Assembly: GCA_000697665.1 (NCBI GenBank)
Contig: KL197709.1
Coordinates: forward strand, 1,051,848-1,115,847
DNA: 64,000 bases
From: Jaapia argillacea MUCL 33604
Taxonomy: Eukaryota; Basidiomycota; Agaricomycetes; Jaapiales; Jaapiaceae
Reading direction: 5' to 3'
Shown here: positions 10,804 to 22,056 of the stretch, one piece after another
How the letters are laid out: each line of letters opens with the position of its first letter
How positions within the stretch are numbered: the stretch's first letter is position 1
Made by a program: the position numbers and the translations under genes
The notes under the pieces: generated by a model
Seen by the model: the letters and a program-made list of their open reading frames with translations, nothing else
What the model was told of the DNA's origin: nothing
Database searches by the model: none

Positions 10804-12615
10804 TAGACTATAATGTCGCTCTAGTAATGGGGGGGGGTGGGCATAATTGACAATGAAAGGAGTCTCTCGTGTCGTTTCCTAGATACCTCTCACAGCGCTT
10901 CTTGGTCTGATCATTCTGAAACAGGGACAGCTTGGAGTGAATTGTGGCTAATGATTGTGGATATAGAAGAACAAAACAAAAACAAAACAAATTGCAATAG
11001 AAATTGATACAACATGCAGACTGAGGTGGGCAAGTAGAGGTGAGGGATACTGAGGTGAGAAGGAAGGAGGGAGGAGGATGTGCGAATGATAAGTAAGAAG
11101 AAAGGAGGGGACTCAGATATGACCACTGTCTGGATCTGACAACGTGCTCATACCCCTTCAACATCCCTTCAATACATCCTTGTTCCTGCACATCCAATCT
11201 CTAGTGCATCATCCTTCATTCACACCCAAACCTTCATCGTTCTGACTCTACTACATCAGCACTCCACCTTCCAGTATGACCTGGACCATGGGCTGCAGGT
11301 CCTATATCTCTGACTCCCAGATCCAGACCATCAACTGTGGACTACAGACCATGGACCCCTAACTATGGACTCCTATTCCCCTGACTCACTTCAACTCATT
11401 CTCACTACTGTCTTATTCATCCTGACTACAGACTACAGAATGTGGACTATGAACTGTGCTTCGCCTTAGTATAAATACTTCCCTGTATTTGCTAGTATTC
11501 CCCATCTTGTTCACTTTGTCAATATAGATTGTTATCTTTATTTGCATTGTCCCAACTCGATCCTTGTCTGATCATCTGTCTGGAAACCTCTAATAGTCTC
11601 CCATCCTCTTGTCATTCTACTTCTGGGGCCGTAGCCTAGATACCATCAGAGAAGTATCCAAGTCTTACACCATATACTTTGTTGAAGTAACCATCTTAAC
11701 AGCCAAGCCATAAATCTCATCAGGGTTGTAAAAACTGTAAGCTAACATAGACAAAGTGTAAAGATAACACTAAGAAAGCACACATGTCTACTTGGTGATA
11801 GTGGGATAAAGAGACAACCCAGTCCATGGACAGGCTTCAATTTCTGAATCTGTGAATGCATGCAGGAGCTTCATGCAGTGAATTATGTTGACTTCAATTT
11901 TATCAGTAAAAGTAGCATGACTTTAATTCATTGACAGTAGATGAAAGAGCAATAGTAATGTGGTGCCAGTCACTTAAGTCTAACTTGTTCATAGTCATAG
12001 GAACAACATCTTGGTGTCCAATTTAAAAGCAACATTGAAGAAGATGTCTATAGTGAACAGAGAATACTATATTGTGGTCTTGATGTCACTTAGTATACAA
12101 GAGCTATCAACTTTCCAGATGTACAGTGGCAGGAATTGAATGGATATCATTTCACAATTTTGTAAGATACACCCACTACCTGTCTGAGCAGAAAAAATGA
12201 CATCCTCTCCACCCTCTCATCACATTCCCTATGCCCCTCAACACCCTCCTATCAATTCCACCTCAGAGCCTCCTCCAACTTCACCTGCAAAAACACATTA
12301 AACTCATATATACCATCCTTCGTTGGGTACTTCACTGCCTCAACAGCAGCAACACATCACAAATCTGAATGGGTACAACTTCACAACTGGCAAAATAGAT
12401 TAGTTTGGCTGCAGTTGTTGTGAGAGGGGTCATGAGGTGGAGATGGTGACCAAAATGTGGGATTTCTTTGTGGATTTTGGATGGGGAGCAATAGATTGGC
12501 CAGGGACTGCATGTGGCTCAAGATGAGTGGGGTTGGGCAGGAGAGAGGTCGGAGTGGACGAGAGGGGGTTCGTAGTGATGCCAGGAGTGTAGAAAGATGG
12601 ATACTGTATAAGATG
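10804..12615. other. AT-rich region after the gap, no gene recognised
   Basis: Apart from the LTR-like part (11250-11660), I see no frame with coding character or splice structure on either strand. An A-rich acaaaacaaaa run lies near 10970-10990. Confidence 0.5.
11250..11660 (+). mobile_element. LTR-like segment (possible solo LTR of a Gypsy/Copia element)
   Basis: The stretch has repeated words of the type ccatgga/ctgcag/gactacag, then a TATA-like tataaatactt near 11471, a pyrimidine-rich run, and ttgtcaatatag near 11520, an arrangement resembling the U3-R-U5 order of fungal LTRs. No second copy, target-site duplication or gag/pol frame is visible within the window; the partner could lie in the gap. 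This is a weak call. Confidence 0.3.
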
Positions 12616-13200
12616 TTAGTAAGGAGGCTGGGATGAAACGGGAGCGAGGCGTACCCAATGGACGAAGGGGGTGACGAGACCGATCATCTGCCACCTATCT
12701 TGAGGAACATCCTTAGCGAGTTTCTCTGCGGGGTTAGGTGAGTATTGATGAACCGAACGAAGACGAAATGGAGTACCTTCCATCATGAAGAACCAACGGA
12801 GCCACATTGCAAGGGAATCAAAACCTTGCCCTAATAAACAAATCCACAGACAAATCCACACCCACAGCTTCGAGCTGAATCTGATTCCTCCCATCATTCT
12901 CCACCATCATCAAGACCACTTCCCAGGACCTCTCTTCCAAAGTCGGCACATGCAAAGAATTGTGTCCCAGTCCTTGCGCAACTGATCTGCGAAATGGACG
13001 GGGAGGATCTCGTTTTCGCGTGACCTCCGTTTGAGAGGGCTGCGAGGGAAGGAGGTTTTGAAGACGCGACTGCAGAGAACTTGAGTTGGGGTTGTCGAAA
13101 GCAATGTGAAATTGATTTGTTTACATGTAGCGAGCAGGGCAGGGATGATTTTTTGGAGGGCCAATCGGATCCAGCAAGACAGCTTTGGCAATGTTTTCAA
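12616..13200 (-). pseudogene. F-box-like gene remnant with a frame break
   Basis: The minus strand carries pieces typical of a basidiomycete F-box family: a first segment ending ADQLRKDWDTILCMC, then VLMMVENDGRNQIQLE, then LAMWLRWFFMME and, after a clean intron (gtactcc...ccgcag), EKLAKDVPQDRWQMIGLVTPFVHW. Between the second and third segment (about 12820-12835) the frame ends in TGA and continues only after a one-base shift, with no intron signals to explain it. No start codon with an F-box is found. A broken gene at the edge of the repeat-rich island is the simplest reading; a sequencing error is possible. Confidence 0.45.
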
Positions 13201-14464
13201 GTATTGCTCGAGGGATGGTGCAGAGCAGGGAAGACTGTTGGACCATCCTGGGTGAGATGAGCCTTGTATGCGTGAACAATGACATCAGGGAGACTCACAC
13301 CAACAGCGAGGAAAAGGAAGGAAGGGAGACGGCAAGGTGCAGGCAGGTCAGTAGAGATTCAGCCTTGGTGACACCTTTGCAGAATCTGACTATCTCAAAG
13401 GTCGTAGGGTTCCGTCGAGCGACCCATCGATACAGAGGCCCAAGCTTGAGGGACACAATAAAATAGCTGCTTGTGCTAGGAGTGAAGCTAGTCAAGTTGA
13501 ATTAAAATCATGGTAAACCAAGCATGGCACGGTCGGTTTTAGCGTAACTTGTGTGGATGTGTTGAACAACCTGAACTTGACACGCTGAGCGAGTGCCCAA
13601 GTCGGACAAACAAATCCCCAACAAATCCCCGTTCCCTGTTGTTGTCTAAGTCATTCTTGATTGACCCTCATATTGTAGACAGTCCTAATGGGCCAATGCA
13701 CTGCCAATACCTTAGGCTATCGTCCACCTCCATGTCTTTTTAGAAGCGCCACGTACTAATCTGGTATCATACACTTGGACGTCTATCGAGGAGACAGTGA
13801 GTGCCCAACACACTCTTCATCCAATCACCCGATATCAATACTGGCCCGGTACAGTCGCCATATGCATCCTACAATATTCTCACTATGAGCTTGGTTGAGA
13901 AACCGTACCTGTCTCCTGCTCGCCACCATGTCCGCATTTGAGAACTGATAATTAAGATAAGTAACTCCCTGCGTTGGTGGTATCCAACCCTCCACCTGTT
14001 CTCAGCTGCCGATCGTGAAGTCTACGCAGATCCCTGCCGGGGTACCCGACTCGAAGAGCGAGTTCTTTGGATGTGTCTGCCCGAAACCAGAATGTAGGCC
14101 GGTCCGAGTGCCGATTGCAGCCTCGTGTTTCCCACCTCCACCACCAAAGGTCCTCGCCCTCGAGCCTCCTCATCCAGCGGTAGAGAACGGCAACTCACCG
14201 AAGACACGATTTTTCCGACGACCCTCCAGGACCTATCGATCTCTATTTTCTTCCCGAACTCCGAAGGAAACGATGTCGTCCGAACAATATAAGCGACACG
14301 TTCTGCTAGATTTCTTATTACCTTCGCGTTGGTGGAATCAGACGCGTCCAAACGCCAACGAATACACCCCTTTGAGCACCAATCCAAGTCCGAGCTCGGG
14401 GTCTACTACTACATCTCCCATCGGTCGGTAATCACCTCGCGTGCGCTTTGGTTGGGTCTTGATC
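13201..14464. other. Long upstream region of the first MFS transporter, no gene recognised
   Basis: About 1.26 kb. Open frames on both strands in 13950-14430 overlap each other and lack family similarity; they are more likely chance frames in the promoter/leader of the transporter. Confidence 0.4.
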
Positions 14465-16433
14465 ATGTCTTCCTCGTTGAACTCTGGACGTTCGAACGTT
14501 GATAACAAAGATGTCGAGGAACAAGACGCTCTTGGAATTGTGGACGACGCTGAGTTTGGGGGGAGTGAGGCGAGGAAGGAGATGGAGAGGAAGTTGTTGA
14601 GGAAGTTGGACTTGAGAATGTCGATTTTGATTGTGATTTATATCTTGAATTATGTTCGTGCTTTCCTTTTTTAATGGGCTTGTGGGTCGTGCTGAACTGG
14701 TTTGGTCTCCCTGGTAGATCGACCGAAATAATGCATCGTGAGTTTCCTTCGTGTCACAATTTATTTAATGATTCTCATACCCCGTGTTGTACAGAGCAGC
14801 GAGGTTACGAGGTTTCGAAGAAGACCTCGGTCTCAAAGGTCAAGAGTTCAACACGATACTGAGTATCCTCTACGTCGGATATATATTGATGCAAATCCCC
14901 TCGTACGCGTTCCTTCCAGTATTACATCCATAAAACGACGGAACTGATGGGACACTTTCAGAAACATGTTTTTGAATTATATCGGCAAACCTTCGATATA
15001 CCTTCCATGTTGTATGATAATCTGGGGTATCATATCCATTCTCACAGGTGAGTCTCCCCCTCCCCCCCCCCAGAACACATGTTAATGTCAACCAATGTGG
15101 CTCAAAACAGGAATCACAACCAATTTCACCGGAGCACTCCTTACTCGATTTTTCCTCGGTTTCGTCGAAGCAGCATTCTTCCCAGGCGCCCTCTTCCTAT
15201 TATCAAAATGGTACAAACGTAGCGAGTTGGGCGTGCGTACTGCCCTACTCTCATGTGGAAGTCTTATTAGCAACGCTTTTGGATCCTTACTCGCTTCTGG
15301 TGTTTTGGATGGAATGCAAGGGAAACTTGGGCATTCTGCTTGGAGGTGGTTGTTCTACATTGAGGGCGCAAGTAAGATTGAATTGGTTTTTATTGGTTGT
15401 GGTTGGGTTTTGATTAAAGTTTAGTCACTGTCTTCGTGGCTGTATGCGCTGTTTTTATCCTTCCAGATTTCCCCTCTACTTCTCATCATTTCCTCTCTCC
15501 TCTGGAGATGCGCCTGGCGGAAGTCCGGATGATCGAGGATGTTGGTGTTTCTGATTCTGACGAGACGGGACAAGGGAAGACGGTGCATGCTCATGGGTCG
15601 AATATGGAGGGATTGGTTCTGGCCATGTCGGATTGGAAAATGTATTGGATGGCGTTGGCGCTGACGAGTATGGTCGTCTCGTTGTCGTTTAACGCGTTCT
15701 TCCCTACTCTGAGCGCTACTATGGGATACTCGACTACTGTTACGCTGTTATTGTGTGCGCCGCCTTGGATATTTGCTACTGCTGTCGCTTTCGCTGATAC
15801 CAGGTTCGTCGTTGATTTCCTTGCTCGTAATTGGAATCGCTCTGATTGATGATTGATTTGTAGACATTCTGATAAAAGTGGGGATCGGTTTTATCATATC
15901 GTCGTTCCGTTGTTCTTTGGTATCGTTGGGTTCATCATCGCAATGTGCACGATGAACACCGCTGCTCGATATATCTCCCTGTGCGTTCATATCCATCTTG
16001 TGTGACTCCGCGAACTGACGGAAAACACGATGTTGCAGGTTCTTGATGGCTCAGAGTTATTCGGGATTCATTTGCTTCTTGACGTGGATAAGCAACACGT
16101 TTGCACGACCACCTGCAAAACGTGCAGTGGCACTTGCGTTTATCAATGCGTTTTCGCAGTTGGGGAACATCGCTGGATCGTAAGTCACCGCTGTTCTAAG
16201 TTCTATCTTGATCCGAAGTCATCATCCTAACTTAATCTGCTGGAAACAGATACGTTTGGCCAACGGCCTGGGGTCCGTCGTATCGATACAGTTACGCAAT
16301 TTGTATTTCGACGAATGGGCTGGCGATCTTGATGTGTTTGGGGTTGAGATGGCATCTGGCGAGATTGAATGAGGAGATGGAGAGGAGGGAGGGGGTTGAG
16401 GGGAAGCCTCGCGGGTTTAGATATATGTTGTGA
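14465..16433 (+). CDS. MFS transporter, anion:cation symporter (Dal5/allantoate permease-like)
   Basis: About nine exons. The first encodes a hydrophilic N-terminus and ERKLLRKLDLRMSILIVIYIL, the start of helix 1; the second is the short IDRNNAS exon characteristic of the ACS/Dal5 family. Later exons encode the loop FLGFVEAAFFPGALFLLSKWYKR (motif of this family, about 15170-15230), WRWLFYIEG, FPTLSATMGYS, CTMNTAARYISL and a final exon WPTAWGPSYRYSYAIC ending FRYML. Twelve helices are expected in the plasma membrane. Members carry allantoate, nicotinate, pantothenate and similar organic anions; the substrate here cannot be told. The ATG at 14465 is the first in frame. A close paralogue on the same strand starts at 49480 with the same exon plan. 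Confidence 0.88.
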
Positions 16434-16711
16434 GGTAGATCGTATAGATGGTGAATACTAGATGAGTGCATGTACACACGGGATTGAGCATGGGGCGCGG
16501 AGATATGTGCGGCTGTCAAGCCACGCGGGCGAAGAGAGTCACGTTTGTGGTCACGTCGTTCACAGGCGTCGGAGGGTGGAACGAGCGAGTGTGCCTTCCG
16601 AGTGCCGTTATTATAGCGACCCCAATACTTTGATCCTGGCTGAATCCCCAATCCTTGTTCTCCGGCAACTGCTGGTTCTCCCCAATTGCTCCACTCCTAA
16701 TTACTCGCACC

Positions 16712-18299
16712 ATGAATTCGCTCACCTACCTCTCCCGCCAGTTCGACGTCCTCGCCTCTCCCAGAGCGCCACCCTCAACGCCCACCACCGAATCCCCGCC
16801 CAATCTCGTCTACGATCCAACGTCTGACCGTCGTGGAGAGTACCAGCTGAAACGCGTGAGGACATCTGTTGCATTGGGTCTACCGCCTGGCTACCATCAC
16901 CTTCCGCATACACCCAAACGATCAATGTCTTTACCCCCAGGCATCGTATTCGCCCATTCTCCAGTGGCCTCTCTCCCTCCACCACCTGCATCTGCACGAA
17001 GACATTCTGTATCTGTCTCGGGAACCGCTATTCGTCCCAAACACCCTTCAGACACCACTAGCGCTCTCCGCAGGGTCTTCTTTATTCGCGTGTTCCTGAT
17101 ACTCTGGAATAGCCTTGCGGCTCTCTGGACATCCATCACTCGTCGGGGCATTGTGCGGACACAGCATGAGGTTGCTGTCGAAGAGGGCGCAGAGACGGAT
17201 GAGAAGGATAGTGAGGACGAGAGCAGGGACGAGAAAATAGTCTTACCTCCACCGACATCAGAACCATCACCCGCACTCCCCCCGCCTCCTGCCCCATTAC
17301 ATCCACCAACAACGCCGTCAATACCCTCATCGTCACCAAATACCCAGCACCCTGCCATGCCCCGATTCATCTCAGAAGTTGACCCCCAACCGCACATCGA
17401 TTCCCAATCCGAGATGGCAACATCACCCCAAACCCCACTTCCCCCTTCGCTGCCGCCCTCACGATCTTCCACAACAACACCGACAACCCCCGAATCAACA
17501 CAACATCCCCCAGCTCGCAAAGCACCCGTTTTCCTCCCCAAGACCCTCGTTCTCGACCTCGACGAAACCCTCATTCACTCCACCTCTCGACCGATCCACC
17601 AAGCCAGATCAGGTTGGAGTCTATTCGGCCTCGGTGGCCTCTTCGGTCGAAGAGATAAAAGTGCGGGCAAGATTGTGGAAGTGGTGTTGGGAGGCAAGAG
17701 TACTTTATATCATGTGTACAAGCGACCGTATGTGGACTATTTTCTTCGAAAGGTGAATGTCCCTTGATCTTTGATTCCTTCATAATCTATCTTGTTTTGT
17801 TAAACGTTCCTGTAGGTCTCCGGATGGTATACCCTGGTTATATTCACAGCATCTATGCAGGAATACGCGGATCCGGTGATTGATTGGCTTGATGCCGGTC
17901 GAGGAATCCTGGTCCGTCGATTATTCCGCGAGGTGAGCCACTTTCTTCAGCCCCTCATCAGGGCTACGAAGTCAACGCCTTTGGCCAGTCATGCACACAA
18001 CTCCCCAATGGAACCTACCTCAAGGATCTATCGGTCGTAGAACAAGATTTAGCGACTGTATGCCTCGTAGACAATTCTCCAATTAGTTATTGGATTAATG
18101 AAGGTTCGTTCATTGTCCCACACTCACTTACATGAATGTCCGTATTGACGTGATCCTGCTTGTAGCGAACGGGATACCCATAGAAGGCTGGACACAAGAC
18201 CCTCACGACGAGGCTCTCCTTGACTTGTTACCCGTGCTGGATTCGCTACGATTCACCAGTGACGTTAGACGCGTCCTCGGCATTCGAGGATTCTCATGA
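16712..18299 (+). CDS. Nem1-type nuclear envelope/ER phosphatase (FCP1/SCP fold)
   Basis: Four exons (16712-17752, 17816-17932, 17989-18103, 18166-18299), 468 residues. Residues 1-280 are a variable, proline-rich N-terminus with a membrane segment [18 protein letters not shown] at about 120-142. The catalytic domain starts at [13 protein letters not shown] (DLDET at 282-286; DxDxT phosphoaspartyl motif), continues through [17 protein letters not shown] and ends with [12 protein letters not shown]. This layout matches Nem1/CTDNEP1, which with Spo7 dephosphorylates lipin (Pah1) to control phospholipid versus triglyceride synthesis. Localisation to the ER/nuclear membrane is inferred from the family and the membrane segment. 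It converges with the Snf7 gene; 580 bp separate the stops. Confidence 0.87.
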
Positions 18300-18879
18300 C
18301 ACGAAACTACTCCCCGCCCACACACCCTACCCATCCGACGTATGTGAGCTTTAGATGACACCTGCCTCTGTTGTGTGTGATGATAGTTGACGTTCACGGG
18401 ACCTTTGCTTGTCTTCTTGCAGCTTTTTTGTGTGCCTATTATTCGCATTATTCGCATTTGTTCTTCCTCCTTGGTAAAAGGTTGCATCGTTCGTTCTCCC
18501 AATCGTCATCAACATCATCGTCGCAGTCCTCTAGCTATTTACATCCCGTCAAGTCGTCTAATCACAAAGCTTTCACGCGTATCATATGTATACCTACGTC
18601 GCCCTTCCTAGGGTCATCTTGTCAAACGAAATCGTAACGCAGTGCTAATTGAACAGTGAAAGGGAGATCCGGATTCACTAGGGGGAAAAAAAGTACAGCA
18701 TCTTCTGCATTGGGCGGTCGTACGGGCTATATAATATTAAGACAATCGAGTGGGTAATACCAAGATCATGAAGGATGGTGTGATGAGGCGATGAGACGGG
18801 GCGTGTGAGCCGCGGGGGTAATATAACAGCAAGGATGGGCCTGGTGGAGGGAATGGAATGAAAGGAAATCGGACGACGA

Positions 18880-19788
18880 TCACATCGCCAGAGCAGCTTG
18901 TAATTCCTTGAGCTGCGCTTCCTCGTCGTCTTCCTCTGCTATATGTACTAAAACCGATGGGGTGAGCAGGTAGATATGTGGCATAGAAGAATGACTCACT
19001 CTCCGGAGACTTCATGCGTCCTGCTGGCGCATGCAAAGGAACGTGATCCGCGTCCATCAATCGTTTGTTCAGCTCTTCTTCCTCCAATTCCGCCAACTCG
19101 TTCTTCAACTCCTCCTAATAGATAAATTCAGCATCACGTCTTTGTTGACGACGAAAGAGGCTCACCTCGTCGAAATCCAGACCTGCTCCCACAGGATTAG
19201 AAATCGCTTCCGATATCTCGTTCGCGATCTCTCTCTGCTCCTGGATAGCGGACATTGTCGCATCGACTTTATCCATGTTCCTGTTTCACACCAGAAGTCA
19301 GCACAATCATCAGCGCCCCCACACGAGTGGCATAAACGTACATGGGGCCGTGAATAGCCTTGAGAGCATCAGCACCCTTCTTCATAGCTTGCATAGTCTC
19401 CGCATTCAAATTGGCAGATTCAAGCGTGTTCACCTGTGTTTCAAGTTGTAGTCGTGTTCCTGATAGTCGATCCAGCTCTTGTTCGTGCGCTCTCTTTCGC
19501 AATAGAGCTTGCTTGGCAACTGAGGAAGATGCAATCACACGAGGCCGAGTTCAGAACTACTACGGGGTGCTGTGCACGAGACCATTTGGGAAGATCGGGG
19601 TGCTCACCGTTCTTATTGGATACAGCATTCGCCTTGGCCTTCTTCATCTCCTCGTCTATCTTCTTCTGTAGATACTCTTCCTTCTTCTCTATCATCTGTA
19701 GCTGCTGCCGTAGCCCCACGATAGCTTCCCTCGCCGACTGTTTCGGATCTCTCCTCCCAACAAAGTAGCTCATAAAGCTTGCCATCAT
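18880..19788 (-). CDS. SNF7: ESCRT-III subunit Snf7/Vps32/CHMP4
   Basis: Five exons (19608-19788, 19342-19519, 19166-19280, 19000-19114, 18880-18938) give 215 residues, the family size. The N-terminal basic helix begins MMASFMSYFVGRRDPKQ; the long helical hairpin carries LRKRAHEQELDRL and INMDKVDATMS-like segments (here AIHGPMNMDKVDATM), and the acidic C-terminus EEDDEEAQLKELQAALAM ends in a short helix that serves as MIM1 for Vps4 in the family. Snf7 forms the ESCRT-III polymer in endosomal sorting, nuclear envelope repair and, in fungi, pH signalling. Two adjacent ATGs (19788, 19785) begin the frame; the upstream one is chosen. Confidence 0.93.
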
Positions 19789-20151
19789 ATCCGTGTGTAC
19801 GAATACAAGAGAAGACAATGAAAAACGAGGATTTCGAGAGGATTGGGAGGAAACCAAGAGCCACAAGTTCAGAGCCAAGTCAAAGCTGCGAGTGCTGCGT
19901 CACAACTGCGATGTGAGCAGCGTGATGGACCGATAAGGAAATATCACGTGCAACCTTGATAACCTCCCCTCCGTTTCGACCTCGGACAGTGTGGATACCC
20001 AAAGCATTTCTCAAGTATATCAGGTATATATGCGATAAAAACATATGATACTACTCTCAGCAGAGTACGCCCGCAATCCGACGATTAGCATATATCTGAA
20101 TCCAGAGAGCCCGCTCCCATTCTAACAGTCCATGAATATTGGTGGTATTAA
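19789..20151. other. Intergenic region Snf7 promoter / ceramide synthase 3' end
   Basis: 363 bp holding the minus-strand promoter of Snf7 and the 3' end of the next minus-strand gene. No distinct motif was recognised. Confidence 0.5.
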
Positions 20152-21555
20152 TCATCTCTCCTTCTTTTGCTGCTCGTCGCTGCAACAGTGTGATGAACAG
20201 GGGGTATGGAAAGGACAGATAGACACGACTTACAGCTCGGAATCACTGCGCTCATCTTCGGCTCCATGCCCGCTAACCACACGCCACGCAACCCTGCAGA
20301 TCATCCATGACCAGAGAATTTGGAGAATCTGGTTGCAAATGTGAGCTTTCGGCTCACGATACAGTGGAACCAACTTTCTTACCTGTAGTGCAACCAGCAT
20401 TGTGACGAAGGCGACGTATAAGGGTTGTGTGATGTAGTGACCACGCTCAGGAGCCCAGTCGTATCCAATATTCGGAACTTCGTAGTAGGTAGATTTGATA
20501 ACGTAGATGAGGAGAACATGTCGGGTGACAAACCACGACAGCAGGAAAAACGTGAAGGTGACATCGCAAAGGGTGGTAAGGTTGAGGTATCGGAACATCT
20601 TCGCCAACTGGAGATATGAATGGTCATGATCAGAATACCTTTAGGAATGGGACAACTGCGAAACTCACAGGTAAGTATATGTCGCACCAATCCATTACGA
20701 CCATTATAAGGCATCCAACGCGGGTAAAGGAATAGAAGTAGCTGGTGAGGACCAGCGCGATCGTGATAACATGGTGAGCCATCATTTGCCAGTGATCCTT
20801 TCGACGCGCCTCGGCGTTCAGAATTAGTACTTGATGAACGTAGAATGCAGCTTGAATGAGATAGAATAATTTCACTGGCGCAGCGAGAGCAGTGTGTGGG
20901 TACTTGAGCCACAGATGGGTAGGGTTGAGGACTTCCGTTGGCAGGTTGAGGTGGACGTACTGTGATAGTGTCAGAACGTGTGAGACAAGTCAACATGAGA
21001 CAAGCATACCATGCCAAATAACCATGAGAACGCGTAGTAAATGACAGAATAGCCCTGCTCCGCAAACCGAAGAACGCTGCGATGGATCTTCTTCTCCTCT
21101 TTGCTCAACACTGAGAGAGGTGGGAGTTTTTCTGGTATCTCCCGGTCGATCTCTGCATGCCCGTTGGCATTACCATTGGCGAGAGCGGGGATGGCATCAC
21201 CATTCGAGAGACTTGGGGACCCATTGCCAATGGGACTCGGCGGGGTCGCACTCCCGCTTCCGGCCCCCTTCGACTTGCCAAGGCGCAGTGCTTTCCGCTT
21301 TCGTCGCGCATGCAAGTCCCGAGTGAGCTTCCATCGCGCAAATGGTTCGAGGACACCCAGCCTCGCCGCATCGCGGACAACTGCCATCACAGCGATGAAT
21401 GTGACGAGTAGACACGCATCCATCCTACCGGTGCCATAGTAGGAGGAGTTGGGGAAAGAATCTGGCTGGGCGGGGGTGTCGATAGGGTATGACAGGGAAA
21501 CGAAAGGGAGGAGGACCGGTGGGAACCATCCAGGGATTAGTTGTGAGTTGTTCAT
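20152..21555 (-). CDS. Ceramide synthase (TRAM-LAG1-CLN8 domain)
   Basis: Five exons (21010-21555, 20669-20959, 20383-20607, 20234-20328, 20152-20179) give 394 residues, the usual length. The Lag1 motif RKDHWQMMAHH contains the active-site histidine pair (about 244-245), preceded by helices FYLIQAAFYVHQVLIL and followed by VMDWCDIYLP and the TLC helices up to LQILWSWMICRVAW. The enzyme acylates sphingoid bases with acyl-CoA in the ER. The last exon is only 28 nt and ends in KKER, which fits the dilysine (KKxx) ER retrieval signal. The ATG at 21555 is the first clear start; the exon also extends upstream to an acceptor at 21634, but no in-frame ATG was found there, so the true N-terminus may be longer. 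Confidence 0.9.
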
Positions 21556-22056
21556 GTCGATGTATCGAGTAGCTGCTGGAGTAGTCAATATATCATAGAG
21601 CAAGTAGCTCGTCGATGCTGCAAGGACAGTGAAGGTCAACATCAGCCCACTCTACCCAGACTACTCCAATCACGAACCTATGTATTTTCCAGAGGAGTGA
21701 CTATCACGGTCACTGGATGGAGGGAGCGGTCAAGGCCAAGAATCTGGAACGGCGATGTGAGATGCTTTTATTGACAGGTCGCGAAGCGAGTTCCCCACAA
21801 AAAAACGAACCACCCTGATCCGAAAATTTATCGGTAAACAACGATCGAAAGGCTTCGAAGGCGGGGGAGGATATATGCCCTCTCTAGTCTATACAAGCTG
21901 CCCTTGTGGTGTATAAAAGAAAGGAGGGAACGTGCGTGAGCACGGAATTTTTCGCGAAAGCGGAATGCTGGCGAAACCGAAGAAGTGCCAGAGCTCCAGC
22001 TCGAGGCGATGGCCATTTCTGGCGCGACATGCGACATAGAAACCTTGACTGCTGCA
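21556..22056. promoter_or_regulatory. Divergent promoter, ceramide synthase / U2B''
   Basis: 501 bp between the starts of two head-to-head genes; it must contain both promoters. Part of it (about 21635-21720) could be an upstream exon of the ceramide synthase. No classic TATA box is evident. Confidence 0.5.

Noticed and set aside
9936-10850. Long open frame across the gap
   Set aside because: It is open only because N bases contain no stop codons.
13952-14431. Open frames on both strands upstream of the first MFS gene
   Set aside because: They overlap each other and stop before the transporter; more likely promoter/leader sequence.
16712-21555. Lipid-metabolism gene cluster in the sense of a biosynthetic cluster
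   Set aside because: The genes are housekeeping, on different strands and with separate promoters; no tailoring enzymes or pathway regulator are present.
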